DNA of 64,000 nt from Rugamonas brunnea. GTDB lineage: Bacteria > Pseudomonadota > Gammaproteobacteria > Burkholderiales > Burkholderiaceae_D. The notes under the pieces are model-generated. The model was not told the DNA's origin. It was given only the letters and a program-made list of their open reading frames with translations, and made no database searches. This document shows, piece after piece, positions 8,570-17,811 of the stretch (the stretch's first letter is position 1; every line of letters begins with the position of its first letter). The stretch spans positions 55,501 to 119,500 of the forward strand of contig NZ_JACEZT010000018.1 in assembly GCF_014042345.1 (NCBI RefSeq), read 5' to 3'. A program made the position numbers and the translations under genes.

Positions 8570-9193
8570 TTAGCGCAGGCTGCTGGCGGCCTTGGCCAGA
8601 TCCGTGATGCGGTCCCAGTTGCCGGCCGCGATGGCGTCCTTCGGCGTGAGCCAGGAGCCGCCCACGCAGGCCACGTTCTTGAGCGCCAGGAACTGCGACG
8701 CCGTGTCCTGCGAAATGCCGCCCGTGGGGCAGAACGTCACGTCCGGCAGCGGGCCGCCGATGGCGCTCAGCATGCCCACGCCGCCGGCCGGCACGGCCGG
8801 GAACAGCTTGAGCTGCTGGAAGCCGTGCTCGCGCGCGGCCATCACTTCGGACGGGGTCATCACGCCCGGCAGCAGCGGCAGGCCGCTGCTCTTGGCGGCC
8901 GCGATCAGGGCCGGCGTGAGGCCGGGCGAGACGCCGAACACGGCGCCCGCGTCGCGCGCGGCGGCGAATTCCTCGGGCTGGGTCAGCGTGCCGACGCCGA
9001 CGATGGCGCCTTCCACGGCCGACATGGCGCGGATCGCGCCCAGGCCGTGCTTGGTGCGCAGCGTCACTTCCAGCACGCGGATGCCGCCGGCCACCAGCGC
9101 GCGCGCCAGCGGTACGGCATGTTCAGGATCGTCGATCGCGATCACGGGGATCACGGCCGAGGTACGCATAATGTCGAGCAGAGTCATGGTCAT
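8570..9193 (-). CDS. eda: 2-keto-3-deoxy-6-phosphogluconate (KDPG) aldolase
   Basis: 207 residues, matching Eda length. It cleaves KDPG to pyruvate and glyceraldehyde 3-phosphate, the last step of the Entner–Doudoroff pathway. The TIM-barrel landmarks are all present: VLEVTLRT with the catalytic Glu, VGVGTLT, the GVSPGLTP loop, LLPGVMTPSEV, the Schiff-base lysine in LKLFPA, FCPTGGIS and VGGSWL for phosphate binding. It follows edd by 3 bp, so the two are translated together, and a strong terminator lies just after. Expression should be controlled from the HexR site upstream of edd. Confidence 0.98.
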   Translation of the reverse strand: MTMTLLDIMRTSAVIPVIAIDDPEHAVPLARALVAGGIRVLEVTLRTKHGLGAIRAMSAVEGAIVGVGTLTQPEEFAAARDAGAVFGVSPGLTPALIAAAKSSGLPLLPGVMTPSEVMAAREHGFQQLKLFPAVPAGGVGMLSAIGGPLPDVTFCPTGGISQDTASQFLALKNVACVGGSWLTPKDAIAAGNWDRITDLAKAASSLR

Positions 9194-9196
9194 GGC

Positions 9197-11119
<1,923 letters not shown>

Positions 11120-11147
11120 GATCGTTCCTTATGAATGAAGAATTCGG

Positions 11148-11162
11148 TGAAATTTTACTACA
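11148..11162 (-). promoter_or_regulatory. HexR-type operator of edd-eda
   Basis: Read leftward, the site is TGTAGTAAAATTTCA, ending 29 bp before the edd start codon. It differs at a single position from the first zwf site at 14072 and matches the known HexR palindrome (TGTAAT/TGTAGT half-site facing an inverted copy). HexR is a KDPG-responsive RpiR-family repressor or activator, and its gene lies in this window at 15646. Its place close to the start fits repression of edd-eda when KDPG is low. Confidence 0.82.
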
Positions 11163-11282
11163 AAAATTCCGACAATCCGATCTTTTATCGCATCTTTTTT
11201 ATCATGACCGCGCAAAAACAGCCCGATCCGGCGGGGGAATCAGGTGAAGGAAACCGAGGCGGCATAAGGCCGCGCACGAAAG

Positions 11283-11297
11283 TGTAGTGAATTTACC
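11283..11297 (+). promoter_or_regulatory. HexR-type operator of pgi
   Basis: TGTAGTGAATTTACC lies 87 bp before the pgi start. It matches the second zwf site (TGTAGTAAATTTACA) at 13 of 15 positions. The spacing from the edd site is 135 bp centre to centre, so each divergent operon appears to have its own operator. An AT-rich stretch containing TATTAT (11309–11314) follows and could be a -10 element, but no well-spaced -35 is visible. Confidence 0.75.
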
Positions 11298-11384
11298 TGT
11301 TTTTCATGTATTATTAGCCATCCGAACCGCAACCGACCGTTGCACGGTGCCTATTCCAACCCCACACGACGACGCCACCTCATT

Positions 11385-13034
11385 ATGCGCCAGCCCGCCC
11401 TCTCCGCTACCGCCAGCTTCCAGGCCCTCGAATCCCATGCCGCCACGGCCCGCCAGTGGACCCTGCGCGACCTGTTCGCCCAGGACGCGCAGCGTTTTCC
11501 CAAGCTGACCGTGGACGCGGCCGGCCTGTTCCTCGATTATTCGAAGAACCGCCTGGACGCCACCACCGTGGAACTGCTGCTGGACCTGGCGCGCGAGCGC
11601 GGCGTGGAGCAGCAGCGCGACGCCATGTTCGCGGGCGAGAAGATCAATCTTACCGAGCAACGCGCCGTGTTGCACACGGCCTTGCGTATGCCGCGTGGCA
11701 ACAAATTGGTAGTGGACGGCCAGGACGTGGGGCGCGACGTGCATGCCGTGCTTGATCACATCAAGGACTTCACGGACCGCGTGCGCAGCGGCGCCTGGAC
11801 CGGCCACACGGGCAAGGCCATCACGGACGTGGTCAACATCGGCATCGGCGGCTCGGACCTGGGCCCGAAAATGGTGTGCCTGGCGTTGCGCTCATACGCC
11901 CACCCGCGCCTGAAGATGCACTTCGTCTCCAACGTGGACGGCCACGACATGGATGCCGTGCTGGACCAGGTCAACCCCGAGACCACGCTGTTCATCGTCG
12001 CCTCCAAGACCTTTGTCACCGCCGAAACCATGCTCAACGCGCAGACGGCCCGCAACTGGTTCCTGCGCGGCGCCGGCGAGGACGCGCTGGCGCGCCATTT
12101 CGTGGCTGTCTCCACCAACACGGATGCGGTCAAGGCCTTCGGCATCGACCCGGCCAATATGTTCCCGTTCTGGGACTGGGTGGGCGGCCGCTACTCCGTG
12201 TGGTCGTCGATCGGCCTGGCGGTGGCGTTGTCGGTGGGCTTTGGCTACTTCAGCGACTTCCTGGCCGGCGCCCACGCGCTCGATGAACACTTCCGCACCG
12301 CGCCGCTGGCCGAGAACATGCCGGTGCTGCTGGCCCTGGTGGGCTTCTGGAACCGCCAGTTCCTCGGCTGCGGCTCGCTGTCGATCGCGCCCTACCACCA
12401 GGACCTGAGCCGCTTCCCGGCCTACCTGCAGCAGCTCGACATGGAGAGCAACGGCAAGCGCGTCACGCGCGACGGCGCCGACGTGGGCGTACCCACATGC
12501 CCCGTGGTGTGGGGCGAATGCGGCACCAACGCCCAACACGCCTACTTCCAGCTGCTGCACCAGGGCACGGACGTGACGCCGATCGATTTCATCGCCGCGC
12601 TGCGCGCCACGCACGACCTGGCGGGCCACCACGACGCACTGCTGGCCAACTGCTTCGCCCAGTCGGAAGCCTTCATGACCGGCAAGACGGCCGACGAAGT
12701 GCGGGCCGACCTGCGCGGCCAGAACCTCAGCGCGGAGCAGATCGAAGCGCTGGTGCCGCACAAGACCTTCCCCGGCAATCGCCCCAGCAACACCATCCTC
12801 ATGGACCAGCTCACGCCGCCGCTGCTGGGCGCCCTGATCGCGCTGTACGAGCACAAAACCTTCGTGCAGGGCGTGCTGTGGAACGTGAACAGCTTCGACC
12901 AGTGGGGCGTGGAACTGGGCAAGGTGCTGGCCAAGAACATCCACGCGGAGCTGACGGGCGAGATCGCGCCCGAGCGCCATGACAGCTCGACCAATGGCCT
13001 GATCGTCATGGCCAAGGCCGCGCAGCACCTGTGA
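11385..13034 (+). CDS. pgi: Glucose-6-phosphate isomerase
   Basis: 549 residues from the ATG at 11385; a TTG fifteen codons upstream is rejected because the enzyme normally starts here and the ATG gives the standard length. Pgi interconverts glucose 6-phosphate and fructose 6-phosphate. Signature stretches include IGIGGSDLGPKMV, the phosphate-binding VASKTFVTAETM, GGRYSVWSSIGLAVALSVG (PGI signature 1) and FDQWGVELGKVLAKNI (signature 2). In an Entner–Doudoroff organism it mainly recycles fructose 6-phosphate into the cycle, which fits its HexR-type operator. The ribosome-binding site is poor. Downstream, 68 bp including a GC-rich inverted repeat separates it from the lactonase gene. Confidence 0.98.
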   Translation: MRQPALSATASFQALESHAATARQWTLRDLFAQDAQRFPKLTVDAAGLFLDYSKNRLDATTVELLLDLARERGVEQQRDAMFAGEKINLTEQRAVLHTALRMPRGNKLVVDGQDVGRDVHAVLDHIKDFTDRVRSGAWTGHTGKAITDVVNIGIGGSDLGPKMVCLALRSYAHPRLKMHFVSNVDGHDMDAVLDQVNPETTLFIVASKTFVTAETMLNAQTARNWFLRGAGEDALARHFVAVSTNTDAVKAFGIDPANMFPFWDWVGGRYSVWSSIGLAVALSVGFGYFSDFLAGAHALDEHFRTAPLAENMPVLLALVGFWNRQFLGCGSLSIAPYHQDLSRFPAYLQQLDMESNGKRVTRDGADVGVPTCPVVWGECGTNAQHAYFQLLHQGTDVTPIDFIAALRATHDLAGHHDALLANCFAQSEAFMTGKTADEVRADLRGQNLSAEQIEALVPHKTFPGNRPSNTILMDQLTPPLLGALIALYEHKTFVQGVLWNVNSFDQWGVELGKVLAKNIHAELTGEIAPERHDSSTNGLIVMAKAAQHL

Positions 13035-13045
13035 ATTCGAAAACC

Positions 13046-13081
13046 GGGGTCTGCCCCCCCCATAAAACGGGGTCAGACCCC
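13046..13081. repeat. GGGGTCAGACCCC inverted repeat after pgi
   Basis: GGGGTCTGCCCCC (13046–13058) and GGGGTCAGACCCC (13069–13081) are inverted copies of one another with a single mismatch, separated by 10 bp, and the second is itself a near-palindrome. The unit resembles the GGGGTCAGG ends of the two long palindromes at 43535 and 48534, so it may be a shorter member of the same dispersed family. It could act as a weak hairpin between pgi and the lactonase gene, but no T-run follows. Confidence 0.65.
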
Positions 13082-13102
13082 ACGCTTTCTTAGAGCATCG
13101 CT

Positions 13103-13996
13103 ATGAGCAAATACGAGATCATCCCCGCCTTCGACGCCGTCATGCAGGTGGGCGAATGCCCGCTGTGGCATCCCGAGGAACAGGCCCTGTACTGGGTCGA
13201 CATCGAAGGCTTCGCCGTGCACCGGCTGGTGCCGTCCACCGGCGCGCACCGCAAGTACCCGATGGCGAGCGAACCGTCGGCGCTGGCGCGCAACGAGAAT
13301 GGCGGCCTGATCGTCTCCCTGCGGCGCGGCTTCGTGCACCTGAACACGGACAGCGGCGAGCTGACCGACATCGCCCCCGCGCCCTACGACACGGCCACCA
13401 CCCGCTTCAACGATGGCCGCGCCGACGCGGCGGGCCGCTTCTGGGTGGGCACCATCTACGAACCGCGCGACCGCCAGGCGGCCGAGATGTATGTGCTCGA
13501 ACGCGGCGCGGTGCGCAAGGTCTGGTCGGGCGGCATGACCGTCTCGAACGGCCTCGGTTTCAGCCCCGACCAGCACACCATGTACCACAGCGACACGACG
13601 GCCCACCGCATCACCCGCTATGCCTACGACCTGGCCAGCGGCAGCGTCTCCGACCCGCGCACGCTGATGCAGTTCTCAACCGACCGCACGCACAACTACG
13701 GCGGCCGTCCGGACGGCGCGGCTGTGGACAGCGAAGGTAACTACTGGTGTGCCATGTTCGAAGGCGCGCGCGTGCTCAAGCTGTCCCCGGACGGCGCCAT
13801 CCTCGACGTGATCCCCCTGCCCGCCCGCTGCCCCACGATGGTGGCATTCGGCGGCGCCGACCTGCGCACGCTGTACATCACCAGCGCCAGCTACAAGCGC
13901 CCGGCCGGCGAGGCGGAGCAGTATCCGCACACGGGCCGCGTCCTGTCGGTGCGGGTGGACGTGGCGGGCCGGGTTGAGCCAGCCTACATCGAATAA
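13103..13996 (+). CDS. SMP-30/gluconolactonase-family sugar lactonase
   Basis: 297 residues with the six-bladed propeller signature of SMP-30/gluconolactonases. Likely metal ligands are Glu18 (GECPLWHP), the Asn in TRFNDGRAD, the Asn in VSNGLGFSPD and the Asp in GRPDGAAVD. No signal peptide is present, so it is cytoplasmic. It lies between pgi and zwf, where a 6-phosphogluconolactonase (pgl) is usually found, and no Pgl homologue appears in the window. It may therefore open the 6-phosphogluconolactone made by Zwf, or act on gluconolactone from another sugar. The family is secure, but the substrate is an inference. Confidence 0.9.
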   Translation: MSKYEIIPAFDAVMQVGECPLWHPEEQALYWVDIEGFAVHRLVPSTGAHRKYPMASEPSALARNENGGLIVSLRRGFVHLNTDSGELTDIAPAPYDTATTRFNDGRADAAGRFWVGTIYEPRDRQAAEMYVLERGAVRKVWSGGMTVSNGLGFSPDQHTMYHSDTTAHRITRYAYDLASGSVSDPRTLMQFSTDRTHNYGGRPDGAAVDSEGNYWCAMFEGARVLKLSPDGAILDVIPLPARCPTMVAFGGADLRTLYITSASYKRPAGEAEQYPHTGRVLSVRVDVAGRVEPAYIE

Positions 13997-14071
13997 ACCC
14001 GGGGACAGGCCCTCATGCCCGTCCCTACGCCCGCAGGCAGGCATGGCGGCGCCGCAACGCGCCGTGCGGAT

Positions 14072-14086
14072 TGTAGTAAAATTTCT
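14072..14086 (+). promoter_or_regulatory. HexR-type operator 1 of zwf-hexR
   Basis: TGTAGTAAAATTTCT matches the edd operator at 14 of 15 positions. It lies 83 bp before the zwf start and 32 bp (about three helical turns, centre to centre) from a second site, so two HexR molecules could bind on the same face of the DNA. Confidence 0.75.
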
Positions 14087-14103
14087 TGCGTTGCCGCTTT
14101 TTG

Positions 14104-14118
14104 TGTAGTAAATTTACA
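14104..14118 (+). promoter_or_regulatory. HexR-type operator 2 of zwf-hexR
   Basis: TGTAGTAAATTTACA is the most symmetric of the four HexR-type sites in the window, an inverted repeat in which TGTA faces TACA. It lies 50 bp before the zwf start. Because hexR is the next gene after zwf, binding here would give autoregulation. Confidence 0.85.
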
Positions 14119-14168
14119 TTGAGGCAGCATCCTTCCGGCACCACCACTTTTGCGATCACACACATATT

Positions 14169-15638
14169 ATGGCTCTTACCGATTTTGACCTGGTTCTGTT
14201 TGGCGGCAGCGGCGATCTGGCAATGCGCAAACTGCTGCCCGCGATGTACGCACGCGACGTCGCCAACGACTTGCCGCCAACGGCGCGCATCATCTGCGTG
14301 GGCCGCCAGGATTACGGCCAGGATGCCTTCCTGCACACGGTGGAAACCACCTCGCGCCCGCTGATCAAATCGCCGGCCGTGACGGCCGAAGCGTGGGCCC
14401 GCTTCACGGCGCGCATCGTCTACGTCTCGCTGAGCGCCACCGACGTGGACAGCTACGGCCCGCTGATCAACGCGCTGCGCCCCGACCCGGTGACCCGCGT
14501 CTACTACCTGGCCACGCCGCCGCACCTGTTCTCGCAAATCTGCGACAACCTGGCCGCCAACGGCCTGGTCACGCCCAATTCGCGCGTGGTGCTGGAAAAG
14601 CCGCTGGGTCGCGACCTGGCCTCGGCCAAGCAGATCAACGCCGAAGTGGGCAAGGTGTTCGCGGAATCGCAGATCTACCGTATCGACCACTACCTGGGCA
14701 AGGAAACCGTGCAGAACCTGCTGGCCCTGCGCTTCGGTAACATCCTGTTCGAACAACTGTGGCGCCGCGAGTGGATCTCGGACGTGCAGATCACCATCGC
14801 CGAGAAACTGGGCGTGGGCAACCGCATGGGCTACTACGACACCTCGGGCGCGCTGCGCGACATGCTGCAGAACCACCTGCTGCAACTGCTGTGTATCGTG
14901 GCCATGGAACCGCCGACCTCGATCGCGCCGGACGCTGTGCGCGACGCCAAGCTGCAGGTACTGCGCTCGCTGAAGAAATTCACGCCCACCACGCTGGCAC
15001 AGAACATCGTGCGCGGCCAGTACCGCGCCGGCCACGTGGATGGCAAGGCCGTGCCGAGCTACCGCGACGAACCGGATGCGCCGGAGCAGTCGCGCACCGA
15101 AACCTTCGTCGCCATGAAGGCGGAAATCGACACCTGGCGCTGGGCCGGCGTGCCGTTCTACCTGCGCACCGGCAAACGCATGGCCGACTCGCTGGCCGAG
15201 ATCGTGGTGCGCTTCAAGCACATTCCGCATTCGATCTTCAACCAGCCCACGTCGAGCTTCCAGCCCAATTCGCTGGTGATCCGCCTGCAGCCGGACGAAG
15301 GCCTGCGCATGAACCTGATGGCCAAGACGCCCGGCGACGGCATGCGTCTGAAGCCGGTCGAACTGGAACTGGACTTCCGCGAATCGTTCAAATCGCCCCG
15401 CATGGACGCCTACGAGCGCCTGCTGCTAGACGTGCTGCGCGGCCAGCTGACCCTGTTCATGCGCGGCGACGAACTGGAAGCGGCGTGGGAATGGGTCGAG
15501 CCTATCCTGAACAACTGGGAGCAGGACGACACCATGCCGATCCCCTACGCTGCCGGCACCTGGGGCCCGGCCGCCGCCTCCGCCCTGATCGGCCGCGACG
15601 GCCTGCAGTGGCGCGAAGAAGCCTTACCTGAGGATTGA
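14169..15638 (+). CDS. zwf: Glucose-6-phosphate 1-dehydrogenase
   Basis: 489 residues, the standard length. Zwf oxidises glucose 6-phosphate to 6-phosphogluconolactone with NAD(P)+. The nucleotide-binding loop LFGGSGDLAMRKL lies at about 12–24, and the active-site signature RIDHYLGKETVQNL near residue 175 contains the catalytic His and Lys. Downstream LRTGKRM is the conserved substrate and cofactor region. Two HexR-type operators precede it. hexR starts 7 bp after its stop, so the two form an operon. No pgl or glk gene is linked; the SMP-30 lactonase just upstream is the only lactonase candidate. Confidence 0.98.
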   Translation: MALTDFDLVLFGGSGDLAMRKLLPAMYARDVANDLPPTARIICVGRQDYGQDAFLHTVETTSRPLIKSPAVTAEAWARFTARIVYVSLSATDVDSYGPLINALRPDPVTRVYYLATPPHLFSQICDNLAANGLVTPNSRVVLEKPLGRDLASAKQINAEVGKVFAESQIYRIDHYLGKETVQNLLALRFGNILFEQLWRREWISDVQITIAEKLGVGNRMGYYDTSGALRDMLQNHLLQLLCIVAMEPPTSIAPDAVRDAKLQVLRSLKKFTPTTLAQNIVRGQYRAGHVDGKAVPSYRDEPDAPEQSRTETFVAMKAEIDTWRWAGVPFYLRTGKRMADSLAEIVVRFKHIPHSIFNQPTSSFQPNSLVIRLQPDEGLRMNLMAKTPGDGMRLKPVELELDFRESFKSPRMDAYERLLLDVLRGQLTLFMRGDELEAAWEWVEPILNNWEQDDTMPIPYAAGTWGPAAASALIGRDGLQWREEALPED

Positions 15639-15645
15639 TTCAAGC

Positions 15646-16500
15646 ATGCTGCTCGATTCCATCCGCACCCAGCTCGATTCGCTGTCCAAGTCCGAGCGCA
15701 AGGTCGCGCTGGCCGTGCTGGAACAGCCGGCGCAGACGGTCAACCAGAACATCACGGCGCTGGCCAAGAGCGCCCAGGTGTCCGAGCCGACCGTGGTGCG
15801 GTTCTGCCGCACGCTGGGCTACGACGGCTGGCATGAGTTCAAACTCAAGCTGGCCCAGGGCCTGGCGCTGGCACTGCCCGGCCTGAACGAGCAGCCGGCT
15901 CAGGACGACCTGGCGGCCGACCTGGTCAACAAGATCTGCAGCCGCTCCATCAACACCCTGCTGGACCTGCGCAACAACCTCGATCCGGAAGCGATCCAGA
16001 AGGCGCTCGACATCCTGTCCAAGGCCAACAAGATCGAGTTCTACGGCCAGGGCACCTCCGGCATCGTGGCGGCGGACGCGCAGCACAAGTTCTTCCGCTC
16101 CGGCGTGCCGACCGTGGCCTACGCCGACCCGGCCATCCACGCCATCGCCGCCGCCCTGCTGCGCACCGGCGACGCGGTGGTGGCCATCTCCCAGCGCGGC
16201 AACAGCCCGCCGCTGGTGCGCTCGGCCAAGCTGGCGCGCCGTGGCGGCGCGGACGTGATCGTGATGGCGCCCTCGGGCACCCCGCTGGCCGAAGAAGCGA
16301 CGGTACTGATCCCGATCGACCTGATCTTCAACACCGACCCGTACACGCCGATTTCCGCGCGCCTGGCCTACCTGGTGGTGATCGATGTGCTGGCGGTGGG
16401 ACTGGCGCTGCAACGCGGCCCGGAATTCCGCAAGAAGATGCAGAACGCCCAGAAGGCGCTGCAGGAATTCGACCTGCAGTTCGACTCCTTCATCGGCTGA
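15646..16500 (+). CDS. hexR: RpiR-family regulator HexR
   Basis: 284 residues. An N-terminal helix-turn-helix of the RpiR type spans about 1–77 (LAKSAQVSEPTVVRFCRTLGYDG is its recognition region, with no insertion). A SIS sugar-phosphate-binding domain follows at about 120–260 (FYGQGTSGIVAADA and ISQRGNSPPLVRSAKLARR). HexR homologues sense KDPG and control central carbon genes. The assignment as HexR rather than another RpiR member rests on its operon with zwf and on four HexR-type palindromes before edd, pgi and zwf. The two zwf sites imply autoregulation. Confidence 0.95.
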   Translation: MLLDSIRTQLDSLSKSERKVALAVLEQPAQTVNQNITALAKSAQVSEPTVVRFCRTLGYDGWHEFKLKLAQGLALALPGLNEQPAQDDLAADLVNKICSRSINTLLDLRNNLDPEAIQKALDILSKANKIEFYGQGTSGIVAADAQHKFFRSGVPTVAYADPAIHAIAAALLRTGDAVVAISQRGNSPPLVRSAKLARRGGADVIVMAPSGTPLAEEATVLIPIDLIFNTDPYTPISARLAYLVVIDVLAVGLALQRGPEFRKKMQNAQKALQEFDLQFDSFIG

Positions 16501-16551
16501 CGCGCGAGCTGAAGTCGGCAACGCCCCAACGGCGCGCAGAGCTATGTGCCT

Positions 16552-16848
16552 TCAGGTGACCGTACGATCGCGCCAATAACCGGGGCGACGGGAACGATGC
16601 GCAACCGCGATCACAAGGATGCCCTCAGCTTCATCGCGATAAATGATCGAAAATGGGAAATGCCTGACCATCATCCGCCGCGCTGGCCCCAGCGGTGCGC
16701 CTGATAATGGAAAGGCCAAAGCACGAGCTACCGCCGCCTCCACCGCCGCGACGAACTGCGTCCCTGTTCCTGATCGCGCAGTGTTGTAATAAGCCACCTC
16801 GGCCAGAAACTCCTCTCTGGCTTGCGGTAGAAACCGGGCACGTTTCAT
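16552..16848 (-). CDS. ParE/RelE-family toxin
   Basis: 98 residues with the RelE/ParE fold pattern: an N-terminal helical FLPQAREEFLAEVAYYN, then GTQFVAAVEAAVARAL, and a C-terminal strand set containing RHFPFSIIYRDE and IVIAVAHRSRRPGYW with Leu in place of the first Ile. This last motif is typical of ParE-like plasmid-stabilisation toxins, which poison gyrase or cleave mRNA. It overlaps the upstream antitoxin gene by 4 bp (ATGA), so the order is antitoxin then toxin. It lies in the gap downstream of hexR in the opposite direction. The exact target cannot be told from sequence. Confidence 0.87.
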   Translation of the reverse strand: MKRARFLPQAREEFLAEVAYYNTARSGTGTQFVAAVEAAVARALAFPLSGAPLGPARRMMVRHFPFSIIYRDEAEGILVIAVAHRSRRPGYWRDRTVT

Positions 16849-17078
16849 TTGGCAAGCAAACGCGCTTCCGCAAAGACCGACTCAGCCGCCAAAGCATTTG
16901 CCTCGTCGCGCTCGAACGCTGCAAGACGTTCGGCTATTTCCTGATTCCAGGCGGCTTCAACTTCAGCAATGGGCGCCGCTTGCAACGACTGCAATAACAC
17001 TTCTGCCAGCCGCGCACGCTCATCAGCAGGAAGGGCGACAGCCATTTTCTCCAGTTCAGATAGCAAGATATTCATCAT
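16845..17078 (-). CDS. Antitoxin of the ParE-type module (addiction module protein)
   Basis: 77 residues, mostly helical and acidic, with the core LPADERARLAEVLLQSL typical of the short addiction-module antitoxins that pair with ParE/RelE-like toxins. Two in-frame ATGs start the gene (17078 and 17075). GGAGG at 17083–17087 is better spaced for the second, so the protein may begin MNILLSELEK. No clear DNA-binding domain is seen in the N-terminal part. It is translationally coupled to the toxin by an ATGA overlap. Confidence 0.82.
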   Translation of the reverse strand: MMNILLSELEKMAVALPADERARLAEVLLQSLQAAPIAEVEAAWNQEIAERLAAFERDEANALAAESVFAEARLLAK

Positions 17079-17202
17079 GGCGCCTCCAGCAGTGAGTCCT
17101 CATTCTACGTCAACCAACAGGTTCATGGCCGGCTCACGCCCCGCGCAGCGGAAGCAACAATAACCATGATCGACAGCTTGTCTGCCCTGCCCGGAGCACG
17201 TA

Positions 17203-17799
17203 TCAGGTGCGCTGCGCGATCACCGTATCGAACGCCTTCACCGTGCCACCGGGCGCGGGGAAGCTGTGCTGTTCATGCACGAGGATGCGCCAGCCGTCGA
17301 ACTGCCCCAGCAACTCGCCCGGCTTGAACAGGCAATGTCCTTCCGGTGAAAACATGCCCATGTAAGTGGTGCCCTCTGTCAGCACGTTGACCACCGCCAC
17401 GCCGCCCGGCCGCAGCAGCGATTGCAGATGCGCCAGTTGGGCAAGCGCCGTGGGACAATCGAAGAACATCAACAGGCCGATGCAGACCACGGTATCGAAC
17501 TGCTCCTGCAACCGCATCTCGCGCAAATCCGCCACGGCTGCCCGCAACGGCAGCGCTTCCTCGCGCGCCACCTGCTGCAAGTGGGCGATGGCGGCGGGAC
17601 TGGCGTCGTATGCCAACACCTCATGTCCGGTGCGCGCCGCGTGCAAGGCCAGGTTGCCCATGCCGCAGCCGAAATCCAGCACCCGCCCGCACAAATGCGG
17701 CAACGCGGCCTGTTCGAACGGGTTGAGCGCGAATTCGTTCTGCGCGATCTGGCGCTGGAACTGGGTATCGAAAAACTCCACGCTGGCATGCAAGGTCAT
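17203..17799 (-). CDS. Class I SAM-dependent methyltransferase (TehB-like)
   Basis: 198 residues. Motif I of the SAM-binding fold is VLDFGCGMGNLALHAA near residue 40, followed by the acidic end of strand 2 (LAYDASPAAI), an ADLRE motif for the adenine, and FDTVVCIGLLMFF. The post-motif LRPGGVAVVNVL completes the Rossmann fold. It resembles TehB-type small-molecule methyltransferases, which can confer tellurite resistance, but the substrate here is unknown. It starts 12 bp after the LysR–GNAT fusion on the same strand, so the two are probably cotranscribed and may share a physiological role. Confidence 0.85.
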   Translation of the reverse strand: MTLHASVEFFDTQFQRQIAQNEFALNPFEQAALPHLCGRVLDFGCGMGNLALHAARTGHEVLAYDASPAAIAHLQQVAREEALPLRAAVADLREMRLQEQFDTVVCIGLLMFFDCPTALAQLAHLQSLLRPGGVAVVNVLTEGTTYMGMFSPEGHCLFKPGELLGQFDGWRILVHEQHSFPAPGGTVKAFDTVIAQRT

Positions 17800-17811
17800 G
17801 GCGAACGTCCT

